DNA from: Leptotrichia trevisanii DSM 22070
GTDB lineage: Bacteria; Fusobacteriota; Fusobacteriia; Fusobacteriales; Leptotrichiaceae
NCBI RefSeq assembly: GCF_000482505.1
Contig: NZ_AXVL01000006.1
Coordinates: forward strand, 92,641 to 156,640
Direction: 5' to 3'
Length of the DNA: 64,000 nucleotides
Shown: piece by piece, positions 19,301 to 29,500 of the stretch
How the letters are laid out: every line of letters begins with the position of its first letter
Position numbering within the stretch: the stretch's first letter is position 1
Made by a program: the position numbers and the translations under genes
Notes under the pieces: generated by a model
Databases searched by the model: none
The model's input: only the letters and a program-made list of their open reading frames with translations
What the model was told of the DNA's origin: nothing

Positions 19301-22300
19301 CCTCCAATAGTATTTGCATTAGAACCTGTAAAGACATTTCCATCCTTATCTTTATCACTGTAATAAATCCCAATAGAACCTTTACCCAATGAAATATCCC
19401 CAAGATTGCTTGCCTTTCCTCCTGTTGTTGTAGCTTCATTATCTTCTAACAGATACATAGCAGCTGATTTTTTCCCAACTGATATTTTTCCTGTGCTATC
19501 ATTTAAAAGTATTCCTCTTTTTCCATATATTCCAGTTGATTTATCCCCTGTCAATTGGATATTTCCTTTATTAGTCAAAGAAACTTTATCAGCATTTTTT
19601 GTACTTCCATTTTCCTGTGCTATTGCAACCTGTTCCAATTTCGTTCCTGCTATTGTTTTTTCATTTACAATAGAAGATTGGGTAATTTGCATTTTATTAT
19701 ATGAATCTGTATTTGAATCTAAATCAACATCTCTATCAACTTTTAAATTACTTTCAATTAAAGAATATGGAATATAGTTTAAAGAACCTGTAATTTCCAA
19801 TTTCCCAGCTAAACTGCTTAACGCCCCTGAACCAAAATCCATACTTGGAAGAGACGTTAAATTAACTTTTCCATTAGCAAGAAGTAACACTCTTCCTCCT
19901 TCTCTCATATTTAAAGTTAATTTCTTACCGGCACTATGATTAAAGTTTGCATTATACCAGCTTACAAAATCAAAGTTTCCACTATCTGGCAATTTATAGT
20001 AAAAAGCTGTTCCATCTTTTTCTATTTCTGCTCTAAGGTTTCCTTGAATATTAAATTTTCCATCAGCTACTCCATTTTCATAACCTGTCAAAAATGTAAG
20101 AGCATTCTTTTTTGTAAATAAGACATTATTATCTCCAAAATTAATTATTCCTGACTTATTGGCAACAGCATTGATAGCTCCATCTTCTGCTATAACTTTA
20201 GCATTAGATATTGTAATTTCAGGACTTATATTATCCTTTGCCTGACTTGAAAACAAGCCTACAGATTTTTTATCTTTAACACGGATATATGTCACTCCAT
20301 CTGATATAATCTTTCCTCCATATTTAGCATTCATTCCATAAGAACCTCTTTCAAGATATTTGCTAAAAAACTTCACTTTAGTTGAATCATTAGGATCATC
20401 TCCATAATATTCAGCATATCCTTTATAATGTCCTCCATAGAATAAAAAATCTCCATGATTTGTTAAAGTTGCCTTATTATTTGACAAAAATCCTCTCATT
20501 CCTTTTCCAGCTTCTGTCAAATCTTCTGGTTTCATATCATTTATGGATTTTGTGCTTATATTTCCAGTCATTACTAATTTTCCTCTATTAGTCAAATTAG
20601 AATCCGCCCTTTTGCTATTTTGAATTGTTATCCCTATAACATTATCTGAATTAAAAACACCCATTTCCATCTTTTCATGAATTTTAACATTAGTGGAATC
20701 ATGTGCAGTAATCAAACGACTTTTCCAACCTTTTTCATTTTTCATCAATAGGTTATGATACTGTCCATTTCCACCTAGGTTAAAATTGTCTACTCTTTCT
20801 AATCTAATCAATGTATTATTTTTAGCATTCTCTGAAATAATATCAACACTATCAATATTAAAATTTTTATGGCTATCTAAGCTATAATTAGTCCTTGCTT
20901 GTGCAAAATATAAGGCTGTATTCTCCTCACCCGACATATGAATACGGAAAATAGATTTTTTTACATTATTCGGATTATATCCTGCTTCTCCCCTAGGAGC
21001 CATAATTTCATAAGAACCTTTATTTACAATAGTTCCTTCAGTATAAAAATTCTTTCCTATATTATAGAATGTCATTCCATAGCCATCTTTTCCTAAAAGT
21101 TTTATAGGTTTATTAAACTCATAAATTTCTGTTCCTTGACTATTGCTTGTGAAGAAACCAAATTGTCTATATCCTCTTAATTCAAAAATTCCATTTTGAA
21201 TAAAATGATATCCACTTTTAGTATTTCCACCTGCAATCTTACGCACAAGTCCAACATTCCCACCATCCCCTACAAATTCTCCTCTTTTAATTTTTAAATA
21301 ATCTTCTTCTGTTGTCGGTAAATGTCCACCTCCAATAATTTTACCTGTTGTAGCATTTTCAACAATAGGATGAAGATTTTCTGGAGGGTTATCTGGATAT
21401 AAAAAATCTATTGCACTACCTTTTTTCCCTGTTACTTCTATCGTTCCTTTATTAACTAAATTCCCATATCTTCCTTTGAATGTATTAAAAAGAATTGTAC
21501 TCCCATTAGTTTTTTGAAATATTTTAGTATTTTCTCCTATGGTTAAAGTTGTTATTTTATTAGGTGCAGAAGCTCCAGTAGAAAAATAATCACCTTCTAT
21601 TGAAATAGCACTTCTCAAAAGTGCAGAATTTTTTCCTCCCACTGTAATTGTAGTATTATTAATACTAAAATCATTATGTCCCATAACATAGTTAATAATT
21701 GAAGCATAATTTTTATATTTAAACTTTTGGGAATTATGAGTATGATTTGAGTAAGTAAAATTTGTTGTTCCTCTAGTTTTTCCTACAAAATTTACTCCCT
21801 GAGTATTATACTGCATTGTACTGTTTTCTTCATCAATTTCTTTGTTACCACCTACAGTCTTAATTTTCCCGTCAAAAGTAATATCTATCTTACCATTGGA
21901 AATATCTGTATTTTGTATTGGAGCAATAGTTTCATCCTTTGCTTGTGGTCCTGTTACTACTCTAGGGGTTAAATTTTTACTATTAAGAACACCTGCTCCA
22001 AAATTAGGAATTTCATCTCCACTACTAGGAGTAGTTTTTCCTGTTATTACTTTTTCATCTGGAACTTCAAAATCTGGAAGTTCTGGTACTGAAAAATTCA
22101 AATTATGATTTATTCCTATTGTTAATGGTTCCATTTTCTTTGGCTGTCTTGGCTTTACTCCCGCTGACACTTCCACTTCTACTATTGGTTCCTCTACCAT
22201 TCGTAAATCAGTTGTTCCAAAGTGTAAAACATTTTTTCCATTTAGGTTGGAGCTTGCTTGTGTAGAATCATTTCCTGTAGCTAGACTTGAATAATGTGTA

Positions 22301-22749
22301 CTTGATGTGTGAATGCTTCTTTGAAAAATATTATTACTTCTAGTGAATATACCTCTGTAATATTCCTTGTCTCCACGTCCTTTAAAAGTCCTATTCCAAT
22401 TGTTACTAAAATAATTTACACCATATTGCCAGTTACTCCACGGAGATTTTACCACATGCTCCCCTTGTTCCATAAGCTGAATGAGTTCCAGATTTGTATT
22501 TTTCAATAACTTGTCATTTTCCATTTTTGTTTTTTTCAAATTTTTATGAATATCCTTAATTGATATTGAAATTGTTTGTCTTTGAATTTTTAGATCTGAA
22601 TCTTCTGTTTCTGAAAATGAATTATTTGTAGAAAGGAATGTGCCTGTTATTAGAAACGTAATTAGTGCAGAATCAGTATATTTAAAATTTTTACATCTTT
22701 TTGCAAAGGAACACAGATCCTTTTGCAATTTTCTAAGATTATTTGTCAT
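16393..22749 (-). CDS. Large fusobacterial autotransporter (2118 residues)
   Basis: Type V secreted outer-membrane protein. The N-terminus has a basic stretch (LRKLQKDLCSFAKRCKNFKY) before a hydrophobic secretion segment (about 27-45), the autotransporter-associated N-terminal type found in Leptotrichia, then a helical region ending in LIQLMEQGEHVVKSPWSNWQ. Residues of about 190-290 are Pro/Lys/Thr-rich. The passenger (about 300-1750) is built of short beta-helix repeats of the form (S/T)xGxY...NxGxI. The last 300 residues or so form the beta-barrel, ending in GGIGFRAIY with the terminal aromatic residue needed for outer-membrane insertion. The barrel and N-terminus closely match the second autotransporter in this window; the passengers differ. 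Likely an adhesin, but the ligand is unknown. Confidence 0.9.
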   Translation of the reverse strand: MTNNLRKLQKDLCSFAKRCKNFKYTDSALITFLITGTFLSTNNSFSETEDSDLKIQRQTISISIKDIHKNLKKTKMENDKLLKNTNLELIQLMEQGEHVVKSPWSNWQYGVNYFSNNWNRTFKGRGDKEYYRGIFTRSNNIFQRSIHTSSTHYSSLATGNDSTQASSNLNGKNVLHFGTTDLRMVEEPIVEVEVSAGVKPRQPKKMEPLTIGINHNLNFSVPELPDFEVPDEKVITGKTTPSSGDEIPNFGAGVLNSKNLTPRVVTGPQAKDETIAPIQNTDISNGKIDITFDGKIKTVGGNKEIDEENSTMQYNTQGVNFVGKTRGTTNFTYSNHTHNSQKFKYKNYASIINYVMGHNDFSINNTTITVGGKNSALLRSAISIEGDYFSTGASAPNKITTLTIGENTKIFQKTNGSTILFNTFKGRYGNLVNKGTIEVTGKKGSAIDFLYPDNPPENLHPIVENATTGKIIGGGHLPTTEEDYLKIKRGEFVGDGGNVGLVRKIAGGNTKSGYHFIQNGIFELRGYRQFGFFTSNSQGTEIYEFNKPIKLLGKDGYGMTFYNIGKNFYTEGTIVNKGSYEIMAPRGEAGYNPNNVKKSIFRIHMSGEENTALYFAQARTNYSLDSHKNFNIDSVDIISENAKNNTLIRLERVDNFNLGGNGQYHNLLMKNEKGWKSRLITAHDSTNVKIHEKMEMGVFNSDNVIGITIQNSKRADSNLTNRGKLVMTGNISTKSINDMKPEDLTEAGKGMRGFLSNNKATLTNHGDFLFYGGHYKGYAEYYGDDPNDSTKVKFFSKYLERGSYGMNAKYGGKIISDGVTYIRVKDKKSVGLFSSQAKDNISPEITISNAKVIAEDGAINAVANKSGIINFGDNNVLFTKKNALTFLTGYENGVADGKFNIQGNLRAEIEKDGTAFYYKLPDSGNFDFVSWYNANFNHSAGKKLTLNMREGGRVLLLANGKVNLTSLPSMDFGSGALSSLAGKLEITGSLNYIPYSLIESNLKVDRDVDLDSNTDSYNKMQITQSSIVNEKTIAGTKLEQVAIAQENGSTKNADKVSLTNKGNIQLTGDKSTGIYGKRGILLNDSTGKISVGKKSAAMYLLEDNEATTTGGKASNLGDISLGKGSIGIYYSDKDKDGNVFTGSNANTIGGVYNLKNILSSSKNTIGMYFNSDNVAATNNKKYINESAGLIQLSGEHSIGMFAEGNGNYLTENKGRIVLGNASSLINANIGIFSKNEKTLIQNSGNVTGGKNTVGLYGYQITTTNTSKITVGDSGIGVYSSKGNLDLDGDLKIGAKEAKGVYLVGNSAQNVAYKFSNVTLGDDSFGLVNIGKNKTITSTVNQVTLNNRNMFMYSEDNSGSIINYTALRSNGDQNYGIYSSGTATNYGSIDFRNGKGNVGLYSTNKDRVVKNAGNIYVGASQPRENYSIGMAGGYYNTDTKTLVNIGNIENTGNIEVHGEHGIGMYATGYGSKAVNRGHIKLIGARSIGMYLDQHATGENYGTIEATVDAIGAVGAVAMNGARFKNYGQIKLLPAAGSIGTYSGKDSITEDNATSGGQTGTVKAGTKHYSRTASNETKKTVVDETGNPTVKIETKKNPTKVEINGKVVSPTKVDTNSATNPDYLSVNPGEKSIEDKFTTNRKNNGKIDSIGMYVDTSGVNYTNPIQNLNLLSPKIKVDLIFGIEAAEYTNAKVIQIGEKILKPYNDAMSQATGKKWQIYSASLTWTATAKMNLDGMENAIMAKIPYTNFIKKSDSYSYPFTDGLEQRYGVEALGSRENQVFQKLNGIGKNESILLAQAFDEMKGKQYANVQQRINATGSLLDKEFKYLKHDWRNPSKQNNKIKVFGMKDEYNTNTAGIIDYTSNAYGVAYVHEDEKIKMGNSSGWYAGTVTNRFKFKDIGKSKENQTILKAGIFKTMSPKADHNGALQWTIGGDVFVGINDMKRKFLVVDDIFEAKSDYHSYGAALKTDLGYDVRLSERTHFRPYGALKMEYGRFNDIKEDSGQIRLEVKGNDYFSVKPEVGMEFKYVQPLAVRTNLTVGLTVVYENELGKVGDVNNRARVRYTTADWFRIRGEKDDRKGNGKFDLNIGVDNIKFGVTVNGGYDTKGKNVRGGIGFRAIY

Positions 22750-23166
22750 TTTTAACTCCTTTGTGTCTCATTTGTTTAATTTTTTTTATTTGTTACAATT
22801 ATATCATATAAAATGAAAAAAAATTTATAAATATAATCGTTTTTTATATCACTTTTATAATATTTTCATACTATTTCCCATTTAAATAGTAAAAAACAGT
22901 TAAAACCATTTTTTACAAGATTTAGTACAAATATATAAAATTTAATTTTTATTTTTTAATTAAATTTAGTATTAAATTATTGTATTATTTATAATAATAT
23001 ATATAATTTTAAAACATTTTATTATAAATATATTATACCATTAAAAATAAATAAAGCAATATTTTTTATGATTTTTATTCTAATTTTAAAAAATCCAAAT
23101 AAAAAGAACAGCAAAACCTAAGTTCTACTGCCCTTTTATCCATTTTCAAATAACCTCTCCCTCACA
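22750..23166. other. Intergenic region upstream of the first autotransporter
   Basis: A 417-base, very AT-rich gap. It holds the autotransporter ribosome binding site (AAGGAG, about 22757-22763 on the minus strand), a TATAAT-like -10 box near 22797-22803 with no convincing -35, and the terminator of the ClC gene at its far end. No ORF or RNA gene is seen in the middle. Confidence 0.5.
23101..23136 (-). terminator. Predicted terminator after the ClC gene
   Basis: On the minus strand AAAGGGCAG (23128-23136) and CTGTTCTTT (23103-23111) form a 9-bp stem with two G-T pairs, followed by TTTTT. It lies 30 bases past the ClC stop. Confidence 0.6.
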
Positions 23167-24849
23167 TTATTCCACTATCTTCATCCCTTTTTCCTTCAAT
23201 TCCCCTGCGTATTTCTGTGCCGTCGTATAATCAGTAATAATTACAAGCTGGCTCCCGCTCTGAATCAATGTATCTCCACGTGCAATGCTGTCCTTTCCAG
23301 CTTTACGTACACTCACAATCAGCAGTTTCTCTGGCAAATGCAATTCTTTCACTGTCTTATTGTCAAATTCTGAATTTGCGCCCACTGGAATTAAAAGAGT
23401 AACTATCTTGTCTTCCAAATTTTTCCTGTTTGATTTCACGCCAATATCAATTTTTTTATTTTTCCACCATTTCTCAAGTATTTCCAGCCTTTTGGCACGT
23501 TTTTCATTTTCACTGTTTTCTTTATCTTCTGCCAAAATCTGTTTGTGAAACATATTGAAATAAAGCCGTTCGTAAATTGGCTCCATTTTCAGTAATTCTG
23601 TAAAAATATAAGTTATTGTACAGACAATTATTAACATATACAAATATGAAAAGTTTCCAGTCATTTCCAAAATCAATGTAATTCCTGTAATTGGTGCCCT
23701 TACAACAGCTGTAAAATAAGCCGCCATTCCCAATAGCATAAAATGTACAATTATATCATTCGGAATTGAAAAATAATGGTTTAATATCTCTCCATACACT
23801 TTTCCTGTCAAAGCCCCTATTACAAGCATTGGCAAGAAAATTCCACCTGGTGCCCCTGTTGCATAGCAAAGCATTGTATAAAAGAATTTTAGAACTAAAA
23901 TTATAATAAGTGTTCTAAGAAGCACATTCTTACCAAACATTTCCTCAATAAGCTCATGCCCTCCACCTGTTATATCGCTAAAAAATACCGCTATAACATA
24001 AGCCAGTATCATAAATATCGCCATTTTCACATATTTATTCAATTTTATTTTTCTGTAACGTCTTTGAATAAGCAATAAAAAATAGCTGAACGCCTTTCCA
24101 GTAATTGTGATTATAATGCAGAAAATAACTGTTATAAGTGCAAATATATAATATGGTATGTCTTTTGGAAGTATAAAATTGTATTGAAAGGAAGTTTGTG
24201 AGCCTAAAATCATTCTGGAAACAAAATTTGAAGTTCCACTTGCCACAAGAGTACAGATTAATAATAACGGCGAGAAAAATTTGTGAAGTTCTTCAAGCGA
24301 AAAAATCACTCCTGCAAGCGGTGCGTTAAATGTTGATGAAATCCCGGCACTTGCCCCACACGTCACCAAATATTTTTCTTCCACTTCTGAACGCTTTGTA
24401 ACTTCCTTGACTCCAGAACCAACCAAAGCTCCCAAATGCACCGAAGGCCCTTCACGCCCCATAGACATTCCAGCTCCAATTGCCAAAATTCCTCCCACAA
24501 ATTTTGTAATCAGTTCCCCAAACCATTTGAATTTCACTTTTTTAGTAAGCAGCCCGCTAACCTGGGGAATTCCGCTCCCGCTGATTAACGGATATTTTGA
24601 CAGCATAAACTGTACTGCCATTCCCATCAGAATGAAAACGGTTATCCCGATAACTATTTTTGAAAATTCAAGATTTGTTGTAAAAAATCCCCTAAATATT
24701 GACATTTTTTTTAATAACAATGTATAAGTTCCAACAATTATTCCTGAAAAAATTCCTACAAGAAAACATAAAAATATCAATATCACATTATTCCGTCGTG
24801 ATTTTAACGAATTTATATCTCTTAATTCATGTAAAACATCTTTTGCCAA
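23167..24849 (-). CDS. ClC-family H+/Cl- antiporter with C-terminal TrkA-C domain
   Basis: Inner-membrane chloride/proton exchanger of 560 residues with about ten or more hydrophobic helices. The selectivity motif GSGIPQ lies at about 91-96. GREGPSVHLG (131-140) carries the external gating glutamate, Glu133. The EE pair in SLEELHKF matches the internal proton glutamate of bacterial exchangers, which favours antiport over a channel. GAPGGIFLP is also present. Residues of about 480-560 form a TrkA-C/RCK-C regulatory domain (VKELHLPEKLLIVSVRKAG, then GSQLVIITD). The gene starts with TTG (24847-24849), set by AAAGGAG nine bases upstream; no in-frame ATG lies nearby. It follows the ApbE-like gene and may share its operon. 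Confidence 0.93.
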   Translation of the reverse strand: MAKDVLHELRDINSLKSRRNNVILIFLCFLVGIFSGIIVGTYTLLLKKMSIFRGFFTTNLEFSKIVIGITVFILMGMAVQFMLSKYPLISGSGIPQVSGLLTKKVKFKWFGELITKFVGGILAIGAGMSMGREGPSVHLGALVGSGVKEVTKRSEVEEKYLVTCGASAGISSTFNAPLAGVIFSLEELHKFFSPLLLICTLVASGTSNFVSRMILGSQTSFQYNFILPKDIPYYIFALITVIFCIIITITGKAFSYFLLLIQRRYRKIKLNKYVKMAIFMILAYVIAVFFSDITGGGHELIEEMFGKNVLLRTLIIILVLKFFYTMLCYATGAPGGIFLPMLVIGALTGKVYGEILNHYFSIPNDIIVHFMLLGMAAYFTAVVRAPITGITLILEMTGNFSYLYMLIIVCTITYIFTELLKMEPIYERLYFNMFHKQILAEDKENSENEKRAKRLEILEKWWKNKKIDIGVKSNRKNLEDKIVTLLIPVGANSEFDNKTVKELHLPEKLLIVSVRKAGKDSIARGDTLIQSGSQLVIITDYTTAQKYAGELKEKGMKIVE

Positions 24850-24894
24850 TTTATTTTTCTCCTTTCCAATTTATTTTTTATGTCCTAATAAAAT

Positions 24895-25863
24895 TTAAAA
24901 ATATTTCTCCATATTAAAATAAAAAATCTCCCCATCCTTATCAATCAAAAATCCAGAAATTTCCATTTCCTCAGATAATTTCTCCATAATTTCATAAAAT
25001 TTATGGGGAGTCTGGTTATATAGCCCTGTCGAAATAATATCACCAAAAAAGGCACTTTCTGTAATTACTCCAACTTGCTTATTTTGTGCTGGAAAGCCTG
25101 TTTTCGGGCTTATGATATGTCCATATTTTTCATTGTTTATCAAAAGATAAGTATTTTTCTGATTAGAAGTTGAATAACTTCTATCTTTTATTTTTATTTC
25201 AAATAAATCATTGTATTCATCATCGCCAGTATATTTATTCTGCGATATTTTAACTGGTATGCCTTTTTCGTTTCGTATTATTTCCCTTTCCTCCTCAGGA
25301 TTTTCAGCGATAATCCCCCATTCGTCAATGACAATGATACTGCTCCCTCCAGCATTCACAATCGCATCCTTTATCCTGATTTTTCTCATTTCCTGAGCCA
25401 TTTTTTCTATTGCGTATGCCTTTATAAATGAACCTGTTATAATTTCCTGATTTTTTTCAATTTTCACCCGCTTTTTCTTTTTATCAATAATTATTTTTTT
25501 ATAATCCACAAGCTTTCTAACTTTTTTTATTTCTTCTAAAGACGGCAAAATGGGATTTTGCTTATAAAATCCCCAGAGCCTTATGAGAGGCATTATTGTA
25601 ATGTCATACTCTCCACCAATAACATTTGACAAATGAATAATTTTACTCAAAATATTTATAGTTTCATCGTTTACTTTTACAAAATGCCCATTATTTTTAT
25701 TTATTTTATCAATGTACGAATTTTTGGTATAAGAATTATACTTTTCATTCACATCTTCCAAAATTCCAAATAATCTGTCAAAAACAGAATCATCATAAAT
25801 TTCAGGTATTTTTATTTTTATATCCGAATGAAATAAAAAACGCACTTGAACTTTATACATCAT
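24895..25863 (-). CDS. ApbE-like FAD:protein FMN transferase
   Basis: A 322-residue member of the ApbE family, which attaches FMN to threonine residues of target proteins. Matching segments are GSFIKAYAIEKMAQEM (around 150, the Lys-containing flavin site, here lacking the usual GG-x-KG form), NAGGSS, YSTSNQKN, KYGHIISPKTGFPAQ with the conserved His, and FFGDIISTGLY with the catalytic Asp and Thr. There is no signal peptide or lipobox, so it should act in the cytoplasm, whereas many ApbE proteins are periplasmic lipoproteins. The glycine-poor Lys site and NAGGSS in place of NAGGD are deviations, so activity is not certain. No target flavoprotein is evident nearby. Confidence 0.8.
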   Translation of the reverse strand: MMYKVQVRFLFHSDIKIKIPEIYDDSVFDRLFGILEDVNEKYNSYTKNSYIDKINKNNGHFVKVNDETINILSKIIHLSNVIGGEYDITIMPLIRLWGFYKQNPILPSLEEIKKVRKLVDYKKIIIDKKKKRVKIEKNQEIITGSFIKAYAIEKMAQEMRKIRIKDAIVNAGGSSIIVIDEWGIIAENPEEEREIIRNEKGIPVKISQNKYTGDDEYNDLFEIKIKDRSYSTSNQKNTYLLINNEKYGHIISPKTGFPAQNKQVGVITESAFFGDIISTGLYNQTPHKFYEIMEKLSEEMEISGFLIDKDGEIFYFNMEKYF

Positions 25864-25891
25864 ATTTTTTCCACCCGCACTTATTTAGCTA

Positions 25892-26446
25892 TTAATTTTT
25901 CTCACTGGAAGAAGTTGTCTTTTTTTTATCTGATTTCGGTTTATCAAGTTTGTACTTATTTTCAACATTTTTATTTTTTTTGATTTTTAATTTTTTAGCA
26001 TCCTTTTGTTTATGTGCAGGTTTCTCAGGTTGTTGTTTTGGGTTTTCTGGATTTTCTTTTTTCTTTGAATCATTTCCAGTTGACGAAGTTGCACGTTCGC
26101 TATTCTTGGTTTCAGCTACGATATTCTGCTTTGTATCAGTATTTGATTTATTTTGTGTCTGTTCAGCTGAAACTGGCTGTAGCTGAGATTTTGGAACAGA
26201 CTTTACTTCTGCCATAACTTCAGTATTTTTAGCATTTTGATTTGCATTATTTCCTGCAGATGAAGTTGCTTTCTCGCTGCTCTTACCTTCTTTAGATGTT
26301 CCGCCTTTGGAAGATGTGGCTTTTTCACTTTTTTTCTCTTCAACTGTCGTTTTCCCGTTGTTATTCTTTACAAACCTTGTATAATTTCCAAAGGCAACTA
26401 ACATAACCGCTCCCAAAAACAATAGTACCTTCTTTTTATTGCTCAT
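25892..26446 (-). CDS. Lys/Ser/Thr-rich membrane-anchored low-complexity protein
   Basis: A 184-residue protein. An N-terminal segment (MSNKKKVLLFLGAVMLVAFG) looks like a signal peptide or anchor; the remainder is low-complexity, rich in Lys, Ser, Thr, Asn and Gln. It contains three copies of SE(K/R)ATSS (SEKATSSKGG, SEKATSSAGN, SERATSSTGN) and a very basic tail. I start at ATG 26444-26446, since AAGGAGAG stands seven bases before it; an upstream in-frame ATG at 26483 has none. The gene precedes the ApbE-like gene by 28 bases. Function unknown; such tails can bind nucleic acids or the cell surface, which is only speculation. Confidence 0.65.
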   Translation of the reverse strand: MSNKKKVLLFLGAVMLVAFGNYTRFVKNNNGKTTVEEKKSEKATSSKGGTSKEGKSSEKATSSAGNNANQNAKNTEVMAEVKSVPKSQLQPVSAEQTQNKSNTDTKQNIVAETKNSERATSSTGNDSKKKENPENPKQQPEKPAHKQKDAKKLKIKKNKNVENKYKLDKPKSDKKKTTSSSEKN

Positions 26447-26521
26447 TATTTTCTCTCCTTTTTTTATTTTATTTAAACAAATCACTATGTGTTCCTGTCA
26501 GACACAACTAAAGTTATTATT

Positions 26522-29500
26522 CTAATTAATCAGAATTTCTGCCATAAAACAAGCCAAACTTAATATCCGTTCTGGAACTTCCTTTAGTTTCAAGAATTTT
26601 GCATTATGATTTTTAGAGGATTTTTCAAGTTGAATTGATGTGCTGTCTTTTAAAAATAATATTTTTTCTATTTGCAATGTTTTTGTATATTCGCCAGGAA
26701 AAAATGAATTTGTTAAAATCATTATACTTATATTTGTCTTTTTATCATAGTAATAACTTCCATATCCCAACTCATCATTTCCATAACTAATCTTAAAGCC
26801 CAATTTTTCAGCTTTTTTTCTCATTTTATTAACTAAAAATTCCTTTTTATTATAATCCAGAATTTCTATTTTTTCCTGATTTTTTTCTGTGATTTTATAA
26901 ACAGGGATATTAATCTGATTTATTGGCTGTTTTATTTTATCATTCTCCAGATTCTTTTCCCAAAGTTTTTGTTCCTCTTCTGAAGATTCAGGAAAATATA
27001 ATAAACATATAAAGCTGTTTTCATTTAATTGACATTCCTGATTTTGAGCCGTTTTAAAAATTCCATCTTCCGTATATCTGAACGTCTTTATTAATTTGCC
27101 ATTCTCATCAGTTTCCTTCCATATAAGCTGAATGGCAAACGCCTGCATAACTGGATTATGGATAAAAGTTTCAATCCATTTTTTCACTTGCCATTTCCGA
27201 TCCAAAAATAACGCATTTAAAAGATTGTCCGTCTGTGAAACTGTAATTTCCTTTAACAGTTTTTTTATATGTTTTATTTCTCTTCTGTATTCTTCGACTA
27301 TACTTTCCACATCGTTAAATTTTTTACTTGCCTTAGGAAGCCCCTTTAATATCTTTTCATTCTCATCATAAGCAGTAATTTTGACAGGCATACTCATAAC
27401 ATCAAGTTTTGCCTTGATTTTTCTTTCACCATAATCAAAAATTCTTATTCTATCCTGCCCAAATCCAAAATCAGGAACTAAAATATCATCCAATTCATCA
27501 CGTGCAATTTCACTATTTTGTGCAATCATGTCAAGTGACTGCTCGGCAGCCATTTTTATTCGCTTATCCTTATAATTATTAAAAAAACCTTTTACTAGTA
27601 TCCCGATTTCCCTCGTTTCACTTCTTAATGCAAGAACCCGTATTCCATAAGCTGCAACTGCCACTTTATTGTACTCGCTTACAAGTACATCAACAATATT
27701 TATCATATCGTGAACCTGTTTCATATTAGCCGTCATTATTAAAGGAATAAAAATATTTTTATATTTCGGATTAAATCTCTGTTCCTTCCATTTTTCAAAA
27801 ATCTTTGCAATAAAATTTTTTAAATCGCTTTTATCAACTATTTGCTCAATTTTATTACAAACTTCAATAAGTTTTATATCTTTTGCCAAAATATACTCTG
27901 AAATATAAAATTTCATTAACTTTTCAGGAACTTTTTCCTCACTTTTTCTTATTCTCACCATTCCATAATCAACTAAATTACTAAATATGGCATTTTCTTC
28001 GTGTTTTTCCAGACAAATATTTTCAGAATATTCAAAAATTTCCTTAGGATCCGTCAAGTTTTTTAATTCCTGTTGTGCTTCCACATTGTCCCAATATCTA
28101 ATTAAATTTTTGGCAACTTGTGACGCTGGTGTAAATTCCCTTTCCAGCAGTTTTTCCACTTCTTCCCTTATTTCAGCTTTTTCTCTTAAAATTTTTTCGA
28201 TTTGCTGTCCTGTCTGTTTATCTGCCTTTAACAATAATTTTGGCAACTTAAAATAATCAAAGTTATTATTTTTTAAATATAAGATTTCCACATACTTTTC
28301 AACACTTTCAGCTGACTCGACATTATTTTCAAAGCTCGCATACAGTTCCTTCTCGTGCTTATGCAAAAATTCCATCCAGATTTTATTATTTTCATCATCA
28401 AAATTCGTTTTTGCAATATATTCAAAATATTTTTCATTTATAAAATTAATTGATAAATTATAATTCCACATTTCATCCAATATTAATTTTAAATCATTCG
28501 TATCATAAATTACATTGTACCATTCAATAATATCTTCAAATAATTCTATTTTCTTTACCCCGTTTACAAAAAACTGAAAGATTTTCTTGTATGTTTCAGA
28601 ATACTTTAGTAATGAAAAAATTATTTTATCCTTACATATCACTACCTTTTCTGACTTGTTTCTCAGACATTGCACCTGAATATTTTCCCAATTAATATTA
28701 CTTTTTTCCAAAAATTCAAGATTTTTAAATTCCCTTGGTTTCCATCTCCACACTTTTGCCTTAAATAATTTTTTCAAATCACCAATTAGCATATTTTCAG
28801 CTTTTATAATAAATTTAGATTTTTCCTTTTCATTAATCAAATTATATTTTATTAAAAAATGAAGTAAAAATAAATATACTACCTTATTCCCTTTCAAACT
28901 ATCCTTTAAAAATGCCTTAGTATTTGCAACATTTTCTTTTATTGTATCTAAAAATAAATCGTACATTTTTTTTGAATAATCAAAGTTGTAAAAAATAACA
29001 TTTGTCCCGTAATTAACAAGCATATAAAGTTTCTGTCCATGTGAAAATGAATATTTTTTAAAAAATTTTTTTAAATTGTCAAATATTTTATTTCTATAAT
29101 AGTAATTATTATTTGTTGATGAAAATTCTATTTCAGAAAACATAATAAAAAGTTCAATCCCCTCAGAAATAATTATGGACATATCTGTATTCTTTTTCAG
29201 TACCCCAAAAAAGACTTTTTCAATATATTTTCTAGATTTTTCTAAACACAGCTCTTCCACATCCTCAAAATATTTCCTAAAATTTCCCTTATCCAAATAT
29301 TTTTCAAATATTTTATTTATATCATATTTATTAATCTTATTTTTAATATAATTTATAAATATATTTTCCAATTTCTCTATTTCTTCACTATTTTTTTTAT
29401 CAATATTTCTAATAATTATTAAAATTCCAATTTTTAATAAACGGTTATTGCAATATCTCCTATAATTTTGTACATATCCATCTGCCAGATTTTTGAAATA

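Noticed and set aside
19406-19777. 123-residue plus-strand ORF inside the first autotransporter
   Set aside because: Antisense shadow of the Gly/Asn/Thr-rich repeat passenger; no family resemblance.
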